A stretch of 64,000 nucleotides of DNA from Microvirga sp. TS319. GTDB lineage: Bacteria; Pseudomonadota; Alphaproteobacteria; Rhizobiales; Beijerinckiaceae. The stretch lies in the NCBI RefSeq assembly GCF_041276405.1, contig NZ_JBGGGT010000001.1, forward strand, positions 541,501-605,500. The letters run 5' to 3'. Position numbers and translations under genes: made by a program. Every line of letters begins with the position of its first letter. The stretch's first letter is position 1. Under the pieces are notes generated by a model that saw only the letters and a program-made list of their open reading frames with translations, did no database searches and was not told the origin of the DNA. Below, piece after piece: positions 17,016 through 26,086 of the stretch.

Positions 17016-17465
17016 TTACTTTTGGCGCAGGAAGGCTTCGAGCTCCTGCCGGAAGGCGGGTCCGAGGTCCTCTCGCTCGAGGGCATAGGCCACGTTGGCC
17101 ATGAGGAAGCCGACCTTGGAGCCCGTGTCGTAGGTCGTGCCTTCGTACTTCATGCCGAAGAACTTCTGGTCCTTCATCAGGCGGATCATGGAGTCGGTAA
17201 GCTGGATCTCGTTGCCAGCGCCACGCTCCTGGTTCGACAAAAGGTCGAAGATCTCAGGCTGCAGAATGTAGCGGCCTGAGATGATGTAGTTCGACGGCGC
17301 GGTTCCCTTCGGGGGTTTCTCCACCATGCCGGTGATCTCGAAAGTCTGGCCGAATTCCTGGCCCACCGAGACGATGCCGTATTGATGGGTCTGATCCTCG
17401 GGCACCTCCTCCACGGCGATGATGTTGCCGCCGTGCTTTTCATAGGCCGCCAGCATCTGCTCCAT
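17016..17465 (-). pseudogene. galU: UTP-glucose-1-phosphate uridylyltransferase, 5'-truncated
   Basis: The 149 residues correspond to the C-terminal half of GalU: YEKHGGNIIAVEEVP, YGIVSVG, EKPPKGTAPSNYIISGRYIL, GNEIQLTDSM and YDTGSKVGFLMAN. GalU makes UDP-glucose, a precursor for capsule and other glycans. Full proteins are about 290 residues. The N-terminal nucleotide-binding part (GxGTRxxP) is missing, and homology ends just before 17465, where upstream DNA belongs to another decayed gene. The remaining half lacks the pyrophosphorylase signature and would not be active. Confidence 0.85.
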
Positions 17466-17533
17466 CGAGCCGCGGCTGAGGGACCGTGAGAAGAGCCCAA
17501 CTGGTCAGGCGGCGCAGGCAACTCACGCCTCCG

Positions 17534-17650
17534 TTATCGCTTGGCGGCCCGGACTTCCTGGGGCTTCTTGCAAATGGCCTTGATCTCCTTAGAACGTTCA
17601 GCCCTCGAATGCCGCTGACGCCCTGGTCGATGGTCTTGGCGCCATGGTTT
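17534..17650 (-). pseudogene. remnant of an unknown protein (copy 1 of 2)
   Basis: On the minus strand the sequence reads GAKTIDQGVSGIRGLN and, after a one-base shift, SKEIKAICKKPQEVRAAKR before a TAA at 17534-17536. This has the same spacing as the remnant at 18530-18802 (GKTVDLGVISIRGLKAAEAV...PQHV). Both therefore derive from one unnamed gene family. It sits between the truncated galU and the outer-membrane protein gene. Confidence 0.45.
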
Positions 17651-17653
17651 TTC

Positions 17654-18328
17654 TTAATCGAGATCGACTCGGACGCCCGCGCCGAGATAGTTGGAGTCTG
17701 TTCTCTGAGGGCTGATGATCCCATAGATGCCTGAGCGGTGGTGCAGCTTTGTAACAAGGTGCACCTTCGGAAGCGATGTATGGGTCCATTCGGTTTCGAA
17801 GCCCATGTAGTACTGGAGACGCCTAGAGCCGACGCCACGAGCCCCATCAGGCCCAAATTCGTAGCCTGGATCCGCAAAGGCGTATGAGAGGCCGTTCCCC
17901 CAGGCGACGTTGAAAGATAAGCCTTCGATCACAGGGATCTCGCCGCTGCGCAAGACCAGTGCTGCGGTTCCCTCAATGTGGTCTTGAAAGCCCCAGTGCT
18001 TTACGAGCTGAACTTCGGCTTCAAGAGAGTTGCCCGATAATGCCCAACCTGTGGTCGAAACCGGAGTACTAAACTGGGGCACAATGGCTCGGCTCGCAGA
18101 CCCTGACACGAAGTACGTATCGTCAGCCCTCAGCTTTCTAGTGACTGCGTTGTAAGGAAAAGCTGGTAGGCGTGTCTCGATCCACTGTGCTCCAACCACC
18201 GTCAGAAACCAGGTGCGATCACGTGTGCCGAGAGTGTCCGCAACAGCATCAGAATGACGACTGACGCCGATGCCAAGAGCAGTCGCCAGAAGCAAGCGCA
18301 CACAACCCACATAGCATCTTTTCGGCAA
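17654..18328 (-). CDS. predicted outer-membrane beta-barrel protein, PagL-like end
   Basis: The 224-residue product has an N-terminal hydrophobic segment (RLLLATALGIGVSRHSDAVA) usable as a signal peptide, then alternating strands (DRTWFLTVVGAQW, LEAEVQLVKHWGF, TAALVLRS, GLSFNVAWGNGLSYAF, LQYYMGFETEW). The ending HHRSGIYGI ... NYLGAGVRVDLD recalls acyloxyacyl hydrolase/PagL-type barrels, whose catalytic His-Ser pair lies in an 'HxSNG'-like segment. Here HRSG is present, but I cannot confirm catalysis. Membership of an outer-membrane barrel group is well supported; enzymatic function is a guess. It is flanked on both sides by copies of the same decayed gene. Confidence 0.6.
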   Translation of the reverse strand: MPKRCYVGCVRLLLATALGIGVSRHSDAVADTLGTRDRTWFLTVVGAQWIETRLPAFPYNAVTRKLRADDTYFVSGSASRAIVPQFSTPVSTTGWALSGNSLEAEVQLVKHWGFQDHIEGTAALVLRSGEIPVIEGLSFNVAWGNGLSYAFADPGYEFGPDGARGVGSRRLQYYMGFETEWTHTSLPKVHLVTKLHHRSGIYGIISPQRTDSNYLGAGVRVDLD

Positions 18329-18529
18329 TGCCTATTTCCTTGCAACAGTTAAAAGTCCTACGCCTGCCTGTCTCATCAGGTGTCAACTGGACTCAATGTG
18401 AGCTTGTAAGATTTTCCCGGTACGCTGCGAAGTGGCTATCCTGATGCAACAGCAGCCTGCAGCTTTTCAGCTCACCGAAGGGTTAAGGTCCATGGCGATC
18501 CAAGGATTACGGGCAGGAACTGGTCCTGT

Positions 18530-18802
18530 TCACTGATTGCGATTATTCCCGACATGCTGCGGCCGCTCCATAGTCGCCTTGACTGCCTCAGCCGCCTTAA
18601 GCCCGCGGATGCTGATGACGCCCAAGTCGACGGTCTTCCCGTTCTCGTCCTTCTTGCCGTTGAAGAGCTTGTCACGCTCGTCCTTGGACATCTTCAGGAT
18701 GATGCGAGCTTCGGTCCCGATCTGCCATTCCTCGGATTAGGTGTTGACGGGCTGGTTGGTGAACTCGGAGTTGGCGGCGATGTTGCGGGATTAGTTCACG
18801 TC
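18530..18802 (-). pseudogene. remnant of an unknown protein (copy 2 of 2)
   Basis: The minus strand reads EEWQIGTEARIILKMSKDER, then a Lys-rich segment, then GKTVDLGVISIRGLKAAEAV and PQHVGNNRNQ before TGA (18530-18532). Upstream in the same frame, coding-like sequence (NIAANSEFTNQPVNT) is interrupted by two TAA codons. The frame is otherwise continuous, so decay is recent or only partial. No family name is known to me. Confidence 0.45.
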
Positions 18803-18825
18803 ATCGGTCTGGCGGGGAAGGGTGA

Positions 18826-19017
<192 letters not shown>

Positions 19018-19403
19018 GTGCGTGATCGAGAGCGTATCATCTTTGACCAACATCAACGACCTACCAAAGCCGAGGTTGAATATGGCTCACGATTAGTGAT
19101 GGTTTTGAAGGTGATAGACTCTCACTTCAAGGGATTTTCCCAATTTCAGTTGACTTGGAGATGATTGAAATCGATCGCGATCGCGTAATGGCTCTCCGGG
19201 CCAGTGTCCATTGAGGCTGCGCAGTGCATTTGGTGCGGCTACACCGGACGGCTCACTAGGATCCTAAAAACCATCACGGTTAGGGTGTTCCTGTAGGCCC
19301 TATATGCTTCAAAGATCTGGGGTAACGAAGGGTATTTACGTGCAGGTCCATCCGGTCAGGGAAGCATGTGTCTGTTTGGATGTGAGAGCCTAGCGCGCCT
19401 TCT
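19018..19403. other. 386-base stretch without a supported gene
   Basis: Nothing gene-like was found. A short self-complementary run (CGATCGCGATCG near 19172) is present. The stretch separates the IstB fragment from a small minus-strand membrane protein. Confidence 0.4.
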
Positions 19404-19637
19404 TCACTCAAGGGCGTGAGAAATGGATGCTGCTGTAATGACCCCTCCGGCGACGACACCGGCCAAGAAAGCGACAGGGACTAATAATATAAGCAGCATC
19501 AATCTGCTCCGTGGCACGGCGGGCGGAAACTCTACTCCTCTGCGGCCATCGTCCGATCTGAGGAAAGACGTCTGGCTGCATAATTGAACTTCAGGTACCG
19601 AGGTCTGTGGAGCAAGAGCTTGAGTCGAATTGGTCAT
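19404..19637 (-). CDS. small single-pass membrane protein, unknown
   Basis: A 77-residue ORF from ATG 19637. About 45 polar residues (DDGRRGVEFPPAVPRSR) precede one strong hydrophobic helix (LMLLILLVPVAFLAGVVAGG) near the C-terminus. This suggests a tail-anchored or N-in topology. No family is recognised and the ribosome-binding site is weak. Confidence 0.4.
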   Translation of the reverse strand: MTNSTQALAPQTSVPEVQLCSQTSFLRSDDGRRGVEFPPAVPRSRLMLLILLVPVAFLAGVVAGGVITAASISHALE

Positions 19638-19866
19638 GTCCTAGCCCAAAATTGACGGGTATTTTGGGCTTCCACGCGTGCCCGCCAAGCTTTGATTGCG
19701 GCAGATGATAGTTTGATATAACATAATACAACGAACTTTTGGTGTAGTCCGTTAAGGAGATCTGGGGGGTATCAAACAATGCTTCCCAATCCACGGCGGA
19801 TATCTACTCGGATGTGGCAGCGTGCGTCGAATTTCGGCAGTCGTTTCTCGGCAGCAGGGACTGATA

Positions 19867-21021
19867 CCAAGTCCCGCTGATCATCATTGGTGCGCCCACT
19901 CGCGCAAGCCGATGGACATGATGGTCCAGGGTTGATCAGTGAGCTTGTTCCACGCTGCACAGCAGTGATCGAGAATGTCGGTGTAGGACGTGAACACCCG
20001 GTTGGAGATCCAGTTCTCCCGCAGATACTGCCAGATGTTCTCCACCGGATTCAGTTCAGGTGCCTTTGCCGGCAGCGGCACGAGGGTGATGTTCAACGGC
20101 ACCTTCAGTTTGGTTGAGACATGCCAGCCGGCTTGGCCGAGCAGCAGCACTGCGTGCGCGCCGGGTGCTACGGCCTGGGAGATCTCGGCCAAATGCAGCG
20201 CCATGGCCTCTGTCGTGCAGCGGGGGAGCACCAGGCCCGCTCCTTTGCCCTGGGCTGGGCAGATCGCCCCGAAGATGTAAGCGGAAGCCGTTCTCAGATC
20301 CCGTGGCGCAGATGGGCGCGTGCCGCGTTTCGCCCAGCGCCGGGTGATCTTGTTCTTCTGGCCAATCCGCGCCTCGTCGGCAAACCAGATCTCTAGGGGC
20401 TGGCCGCCGGCCTTTTCATGCGCGATCTCCTCCAGACGCGTAGGGAAGTCTTTTTAAAAGCAGCCACGGCCGCTTCGCTCTTGGCGTGATGATGCGGCCG
20501 GGCCGAGAGCTTGCGGAAGTTCAGGGCCCGCAGCTCACGGCTGAGCGTCTGCTTCGAGATCCGGATCCGGTACTCCTCCCAGAGCCACTGCATCAGGTCG
20601 GCCAGGCGCCAGCGCACCACCCCATGCACGGCCGGGATCGGGCCGCTCTCGATCATCTCGCTCAGGCGCTGACGATGCTCGTCGCTCAGGATCGAAGGCT
20701 GGCCTGACGCCTTGCCATCCAGGAGCCCATCGGGTCCATGGGCATTGAAGCGCAGCACCCAGTCACGCACGGTCTGCAGGCTAACTCCGCCTATCTCAGC
20801 CGCTTGGGTGCGCGAGCCGTCCTCGTAGATCACCGCCAGGGCCAGCAAGCGGCGGGTCTGCGGGGCATCCTTGCTCCGGCGGGCCAGTTGGCGCAGGCGA
20901 ACGGCATCGTAATCAGGCCGGAGGGCGACGGGAATGGACATGGCAAACCTCCTCGCTTGCCATGTTGAATCACATCTCAGGCGCTTTGAGACTGCGACGA
21001 GTCGCTCTCATCAGGACGTGG
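19867..21021 (-). mobile_element. IS630-family insertion sequence
   Basis: The ends read CCAAGTCC.GCTGAT (from 19867) and, on the other strand from 21021, CCACGTCCTGATGAG, imperfect inverted repeats. Each end is bordered by TA (19865-19866 and 21022-21023), consistent with the TA target duplication of IS630/Tc1-type elements. The single transposase gene inside is frameshifted. Confidence 0.7.
19884..20941 (-). pseudogene. IS630 transposase in two frames
   Basis: The upstream part (20393-20941) has a helix-turn-helix (RTQAAEIGGVSLQTVRDW) and a winged-helix linker. The downstream part carries the DDE core: EIWFADEARIG (first Asp), a region where relatives read LDxAGWH but this copy reads LLLGQAGWHVS, and PELNPVENIWQYL (final Glu). 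The frame is lost in a TTTTAAAAAG run around 20450; a one-base step back joins KK to DFPTRLEEIAHEKAGG. Some IS630 elements use programmed frameshifting, but this run is not a canonical A AAA AAG heptamer in frame, so mutation is as likely. The apparent replacement of the second catalytic Asp (LLLGQAGWH) would itself inactivate the enzyme. Confidence 0.85.
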
Positions 21022-21106
21022 TATGAGTTGGGTCCCCCAATCCTTCATCTCAGTTGCCGCGACTTCCCCTACCGTTGATTGGGAGCCTCGCGCCAGCGCC
21101 ATGAAA

Positions 21107-21131
21107 AAGGCCCGGGTTGGCCCCGGGCCTT
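21107..21131 (-). terminator. intrinsic terminator of the Omp25-like gene
   Basis: AAGGCCCGGG (21107-21116) and CCCGGGCCTT (21122-21131) form a perfect 10-bp stem with a 5-base loop. On the minus strand it is followed by a T run, 24 bases after the stop of the outer-membrane protein gene. Confidence 0.88.
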
Positions 21132-21154
21132 GCGACCTTCGACGTGCAGATGGA

Positions 21155-21955
21155 TTAGAAGCCGCCGAACTTGTAGTTCAAGCCCGCACGAATGACCCCG
21201 AAATCATTCTCCTGGCGCCGAGCATCCACGACATACACGCCGGTGCCGCCAGGACCCGTGCCGATGTACCCACCGCGGGTGTTGTTCAGATCGACATACA
21301 TGCCTTCGACCTTGGCCGTCAGGTTGTTGGTGAATGCATACTCGACACCGCCACCCACGGCATAGCCATGACGCACGTCGTCGCCACTGCTGCTGATGGC
21401 TCCATCGAGATCATAGCCGCCATAGGCATAGCCACCGGTGACGTAGACCAGGGCCCGATCAAACGCGACACCTGCACGGGCACGAACCGTGCCGAAGTAA
21501 TCGAGGCTGTCGCGGCCCGCGCGGGGGGTAAACCCGGCCGGGAAAGCACCGGTCGCGACAGTGAACGTCGCGTCCCGGCCAGCGTTGCCAATGTCGGCAA
21601 ACTGGAGATCGGTCTCCACGCCAACCACGAACTGGCCGATCTGGTAGTTGTATCCAATCTGGCCACCACCTACGAAGCCACCGTTGTCCTCCTTGGCGGC
21701 AACCGTGCCCGAGGTCGCCGCAAATGCGCCCGTGAAGGTGCCCACGGGAACACCGATGCTGTCGTCATCGTGGTTCGAGAAACCATAGCCAGCGTTCACG
21801 CCCGCGTAGAAACCTGTCCAGGTGAACAGAGGAACGGCAGCGATAGCCGGAAGCGGGGCTGGAGCGACGCGGGAGGGAAGATCAGCGGCAAGCGTCGCAG
21901 AGGCGGTCGCAACGACAGCAGTTCCGGCTAACAGGCAAAGGAGAGATGAACGCAT
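21155..21955 (-). CDS. Omp25/Omp31-type outer-membrane protein
   Basis: The 266-residue product starts MRSSLLCLLAGTAVVATASA with cleavage after TLAADL. A Pro/Ala linker and the hallmark FTWTGFYAGVNAGYGFS follow. GGFVGGGQIGYNYQIG and FVVGVETDLQFADIG mark the next strands, and the chain ends VIRAGLNYKFGGF with terminal Phe for BAM recognition. This is an intact eight-stranded porin-like barrel; such proteins are abundant structural outer-membrane proteins in Rhizobiales. It is the only intact host-type gene between the insertion sequences of 19.8-25.1 kb and has its own terminator, so it may be original chromosome or carried as a unit. It is not closely similar to the protein at 6753-7535. Confidence 0.9.
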   Translation of the reverse strand: MRSSLLCLLAGTAVVATASATLAADLPSRVAPAPLPAIAAVPLFTWTGFYAGVNAGYGFSNHDDDSIGVPVGTFTGAFAATSGTVAAKEDNGGFVGGGQIGYNYQIGQFVVGVETDLQFADIGNAGRDATFTVATGAFPAGFTPRAGRDSLDYFGTVRARAGVAFDRALVYVTGGYAYGGYDLDGAISSSGDDVRHGYAVGGGVEYAFTNNLTAKVEGMYVDLNNTRGGYIGTGPGGTGVYVVDARRQENDFGVIRAGLNYKFGGF

Positions 21956-22183
21956 GAATCATGTCCTCGGTCTTGGTTCGAGTTCACAACCTAGGGCATA
22001 TACCTCTTTAGGGGTAGTGCGCTGGCGCAACATGCCGAACGATTAGTTAAACTTGGCCGCTTTCCCGGTCAGCAGCCACAGGTTAAGAGCTTGGGGGCCG
22101 TCCAGTGCCCACTGAGCCGAAGCCATTTTGCCTAGCTTGAACCGCGCTGTGTGACTCGACAATCACGGATTACGGTGGACCGC

Positions 22184-22514
22184 TTAAGTCACAGGAGTTC
22201 GCGGCGCAGCCGCCTTATAGTGAGTGCGCACGCTGGTGCTGTCCAGGAACGTCAATCCAAGCTGGATGCCGTGTGCTGGTGCACCAGATGAGCAGCCGCT
22301 TCCAGATACATAGGCGGGCCCGGCGGATGAAGGTCTGAGCTGCCCGCCACCATCGCCCCAGTTCAACGGGCACAGCACGCCAGTTGGCACCGTTTACGCG
22401 CCGCCAGAGGATGGCCTTGACCGTACGACGAAGATCTTGCGGTGGTGTTTTGTCCTTCGGACGGCACTGCTCCACCAGCGGCTCCAGTATCGCCCATTGT
22501 GCATCCGTCAGCAT
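22184..22514 (-). pseudogene. IS5-family transposase remnant (N-terminal part)
   Basis: From ATG 22514 the sequence reads MLTDAQWAILEPLVEQCRP, PPQDLRRTVKAILWRRVNG and ANWRAVPVELGRWWRAAQTF, the start of IS5/IS427-type transposases. A frameshift follows, and then LGLTFLDSTSVRTHYKAAA with the first DDE Asp. The rest of the transposase is gone. Confidence 0.8.
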
Positions 22515-22580
22515 GGCTCCTCCTTCAGACAAGATGAGCAAATCGCCTGCAGACACAATGAATTCAAGCGCTAACAGGAC

Positions 22581-24017
22581 CTAGCACTACTTTGGCATTT
22601 TCATCAGTGAGCCAAGGGTGAAGCGGGTTCGGCAGAGCGGACATCGCAGATGCATGGCGTGTGCCAGATGATCAAGCAGCCTGCGTCGGATGGCCGGTAA
22701 GCTGGGTTGCGGTGGTGGCCCGCTGGCTTTTCTTTTTTCCCCTGAGGTGGCCCGCAACTGCAGATGCTGCAGGAACAGATAGGCGATCAGCGTCAGCAGC
22801 GCGTGCCGGTGCAGCCCGCGCCACGAGCGACCCTCAAAATGATCGAGCCCAAGCTCTTCCTTGAGCTGCTGGTGCGCCTGCTCGCACACCCAGCGGGCTT
22901 TGATCAGAGAGGCGAGTTGCTTCAGTGGCGTGTCCGGCGGCAGGTTGGACAGATAGTACTTGCGCTCGCCCGACGCGCGGTGCTCGCCCACCAGCCACAC
23001 TTCGTTACCCGGCAGATGCTGATTGGCATGCCCGCGCAGGTGCACGGCCGGTCCGTCGGCGACGCGCACGCGCGCAGCAGCGAACTTCGCCCGCAGCGGC
23101 TCTTTGTTGCCGCGCCGCCAAGTGACCCACCGCCAAGACGTCCTCGCCAGCCTCGCCTCCGCCGTGACCGCCTCCTGGTCCGGGATCTGTCTCGTGCGGG
23201 GTCGGTCGCGCGACGGCGGAGGCGTGATCATCTGCACATCCGCCGCATACACCTTCTGAATGCGCACGGTTCTCACCGCCCAGAGTAGTCCGAGAGCCGA
23301 GAGCGCCTGACGGAAGGGCGCGCTGATGCCGTAGCCGGCATCAGCCAGAACGGCCCCGAAGCTCACCCCGGCCTGCAGGACCCGCTGGAGTTCAGCGAGC
23401 GCGATTTCGGGCTTGGGCTGTGCAACCCAGAACGCCTCGGGCACGCCCGCGTGCTGCAGGCGGTCCGGATCCTTGATCCAGGTCTCCGGCAGGAACAACC
23501 GCAAGACAATGGGGAGCGGTACCTCATCCTCGGCCAGCGTGAGCGAGACCAAGCTCTGGCAGTTGGCTTTCTTGCCCAGAGCGCCGGCATATTGCGGGCT
23601 GACCCCCACCGAATGCGTGCCCTTCTTGGGCAGCGCCGTGTCGTCGATCACCAGCACAGCCTTGGGCCCACCCACGAGGCGATTGGCCTGAGCCAGCAGT
23701 TCGGCTTCCAGCGGCGCCTCGTCCCATGGGCCAACGGCCACAAAGTGATGCAATTGATCGTAGTCGGCGGGGCCACCGAGCCATCATCGGCTGCAGGCTT
23801 TTGCGTTCGCCAGGTCCGATTAACCCGGCCACATAAAGCGGGCACATGCGCCGGCGGGCTGGATGACGCAGCGGTTTGAGGAAGGGCTCAAGCCACGACT
23901 GAAGTTCGTGTTCCCACGCCACTGAGGTGCTCATGACGACCTCCTGCGGACAATCCTTCAGGAAGAGGCGTCAGCGAGGCCTGCCGGGTTCCTCACATCT
24001 GTCAAAGTAGTGCTAGG
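22581..24017 (-). mobile_element. IS701-family insertion sequence
   Basis: CCTAGCACTACTTTG at 22581-22595 is repeated in inverse at 24003-24017. The outermost CTAG at each end (22582-22585, 24013-24016) could be a 4-base target duplication, since IS701-type elements duplicate 4 bases; being palindromic, it cannot be separated from the inverted repeat by eye. Size is about 1.4 kb, with one transposase gene. Confidence 0.8.
22587..23934 (-). pseudogene. IS701 transposase, one frameshift
   Basis: The N-terminal part begins MSTSVAWEHELQSWLEPFL, with YVAGLIGPGERKSLQPMMAR. The frame is then lost near 23782 and resumes LGGPADYDQLHHFVAVGPWD. The main part holds the DDE_5 core: VLVIDDTALPKKGTHSVGV (first Asp), FGAVLADAGYG (second Asp) and HQQLKEELGLDHFEGRSW (final Glu). 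All catalytic residues are present, so restoring one or two bases would regenerate a full transposase of about 440 residues. Confidence 0.88.
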
Positions 24018-24125
24018 GTGTTTGGTAGCGGAACGTTGTTGGGACCAGGTGCGTTGCGCGATTGAGGAGTATGGTTGGCGCTTTGACGGCCTGCGACGCC
24101 GAGCTCCTCGCCGCAGGAGGACGTG

Positions 24126-25112
24126 ATGCTGTCCCTTCATCCGCATGCTCGCACCACCCCAGCCGTTCGCCAGGCGATTGCCCGCTCGACCGAGCCCACC
24201 GGCGTGCTGGCCCAGCGCTTCAGCGTCAGCACCGAGACGGTCCGCAAGTGGCGCAAACGCGGAGCCGAGGACTGCCAGGACCATTCTAGCCGGCCGCACA
24301 AGCTGCCCGGGAAAGCCACCGACGAGGAGCGGGCGATCGTCTGCGCCCTGCGGCAGGCCACCGGCTTTCCGCTCGACGATCTGACCTTCATCGTCACGCA
24401 CTTCCTGCCCCATCTCAACCGCGATGCGGTCTACCGCATCCTCAAGGCGGAAGGCCTTGGCCGCCTGTCACCGGCGCAGCAGCGCAAACGGGAAAGCGGC
24501 ACGTTCAAGGACTACGACCTCGGCTTCGTGCACATGGCCATCAAGCATCTGCCGAAGCTGGCGACCGCCAATGGCGAGCGCCGCAAGCGCGTTCTGTATG
24601 TGGCGATCGACCGGTGCTCGCGCTGGGTGCATCTGACGGTCAAGGACGATGAGCTGACGGGCAGCGCGATCGCCTTCCTCAAAGAGGCGATCGGCGCTGC
24701 CCCCTTCACGATCACGCACGTGCTCACCGACCGCGGCTTATGCTTTACCGCCGATGCTTTCGAGGCGGCCTGCCGCCCGCTGAAGGTGCAGCATCGCACG
24801 ACCAAGCCCTACACGCCTCAGACGAACGGTCTCGTCGAGCGCTTTAACGGCCGGGTGCAGCGCGAGGTGCTGGGCATCACGATATTCAGCCATCGGGACC
24901 TCGAGACGCTGCTCAAGGGCTTCAACCAGGCCTACAACCGAAGACGTCAGCGCGTGCTCAAGGGCGCCTCACCCGAGCAGGTCGTGCGAAGCCGTCTGAT
25001 CGCCGAGCCGAAGCTGGCCAACCACCGCTCCAAGCCGCCCGATCCATACGCGTTGCCGGAAGCTCTCCAGGTCCTCGCTCACGCCAAGGAGGTTTCGCAT
25101 CCAGACAGCTAG
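24126..25112 (+). CDS. IS481-family transposase, intact
   Basis: The 328-residue protein has an N-terminal helix-turn-helix (GVLAQRFSVSTETVRKWRKR) and an integrase-type DDE core: LYVAIDRCSRWVHL, THVLTDRGLCFT and NGLVERFNGRVQRE. A conserved tail follows. The AGGAGG before ATG 24126 gives a strong start. Unlike every other transposase here apart from istB and the IS3 orfA, it has no frameshift or stop. Its inverted repeats were not identified by eye. Its stop lies in a CTAG that also serves as the stop of the convergent methyltransferase gene, which suggests that the element's end trims that gene. Transposition within the cell is the only expected role. Confidence 0.92.
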   Translation: MLSLHPHARTTPAVRQAIARSTEPTGVLAQRFSVSTETVRKWRKRGAEDCQDHSSRPHKLPGKATDEERAIVCALRQATGFPLDDLTFIVTHFLPHLNRDAVYRILKAEGLGRLSPAQQRKRESGTFKDYDLGFVHMAIKHLPKLATANGERRKRVLYVAIDRCSRWVHLTVKDDELTGSAIAFLKEAIGAAPFTITHVLTDRGLCFTADAFEAACRPLKVQHRTTKPYTPQTNGLVERFNGRVQREVLGITIFSHRDLETLLKGFNQAYNRRRQRVLKGASPEQVVRSRLIAEPKLANHRSKPPDPYALPEALQVLAHAKEVSHPDS

Positions 25113-26086
25113 AAGCTAGCCGCTGTTTGATCGGAAAGCTTCTTGCGCAGCACACGTATTACTTCGCCCAACCTTGCAATTTCTCGCTGCTGACTTTGCC
25201 AGGTAAGTCCCGATTGCTGTAGACGCATCAAGAGCATTAGCCTATTAAGCTCGCTGGTCCCGAACAGGGTCCGCCATCTCATAAGGCTTTCAGCAATAGC
25301 TAGGATGGCCTGATTTTTGTCCTCATCGAAACATTCTGTGTTCCACAACAGACCCAGGCCGAAGAAAAGCGGGACGTCATAGTATCGCCAAGCTCCATCA
25401 CTTTGCATAATGAAGTCTTCGACCGCTGTTAAAACGCCGTTGCGCGCGCCTCCCTCCTGAATCGCGACCGGGATTTTATAATCTATTCCGAATTCGCAAA
25501 CCTCCTGCTCAAACGGGCTCAAATACCCAGGTTGAGCCGGGTGTCGTTCCTCAATCCTCGCCTTGTTATAGTACATGTCTCGTCGGGCACACGGCCATCC
25601 CACATCGTGCAAGAGCACGATGTAAGGGGACTTACCCTTGGCCGCATCAATTAGGCGGAGTTCATCCCGAACCGTCTGATAGTTGTGGTCGCCATCAATG
25701 AAAAAGTAGTCGAACCGCTCTGCGTCCTTAGCTAGGAAGGAAATCGATTCCGACTCGAAGAGCTTAATCCTTCCCTCCGACTGATGCTTTTCAAGCCAGT
25801 CGCGTCCCTCAGGAGCAAGCGCCGGGTCCACTAATGCCAAGTCTGCATTGTTCTTTTCGGCAAGGTCGAGCAGGATCGCAGACAGTTCAGCCTTACTCAC
25901 CCCGATCTCGCAGATCGCCTTCGGTGGGAACACAGCCGCAAGTTCATTAAATATCGGTTGATAGCATGCCATCGAGTAAGCGTTTAGCCGAAGTCCGAGA
26001 CCATCTGGCAAAGGCAGCAGCAACTTCGCATCGGCCGTCAAATCATCACTGGTGACTATAGTCGACCAATCCACCTTCTTTGCCAT
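25109..26086 (-). CDS. class I SAM methyltransferase (Methyltransf_24 type)
   Basis: The 325-residue product shows a Rossmann-type methyltransferase core: AICEIGVSKAELSAILLDLA (motif I, SAM binding) around residue 58, then DLALVDPAL, and FDYFFIDGDHNYQTVRDEL near 130, the signature of the Methyltransf_24/cephalosporin-hydroxylase-like group. A C-terminal helical region of about 80 residues follows, with coiled-coil character (LMRLQQSGLTWQSQQREIAR). In polysaccharide loci such enzymes methylate sugar hydroxyls or amino-sugar substituents. The start ATG 26086 follows GAAAGAGAG. The last few codons run into the IS481 end (shared CTAG stop), so the natural C-terminus may have been altered. It marks the left edge of the glycan region. 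Confidence 0.8.
   Translation of the reverse strand: MAKKVDWSTIVTSDDLTADAKLLLPLPDGLGLRLNAYSMACYQPIFNELAAVFPPKAICEIGVSKAELSAILLDLAEKNNADLALVDPALAPEGRDWLEKHQSEGRIKLFESESISFLAKDAERFDYFFIDGDHNYQTVRDELRLIDAAKGKSPYIVLLHDVGWPCARRDMYYNKARIEERHPAQPGYLSPFEQEVCEFGIDYKIPVAIQEGGARNGVLTAVEDFIMQSDGAWRYYDVPLFFGLGLLWNTECFDEDKNQAILAIAESLMRWRTLFGTSELNRLMLLMRLQQSGLTWQSQQREIARLGEVIRVLRKKLSDQTAASF

Noticed and set aside
21023-21931. Long plus-strand frame over the Omp25-like gene
   Set aside because: Exact antisense of a well-supported minus-strand gene with terminator; no motif of its own.
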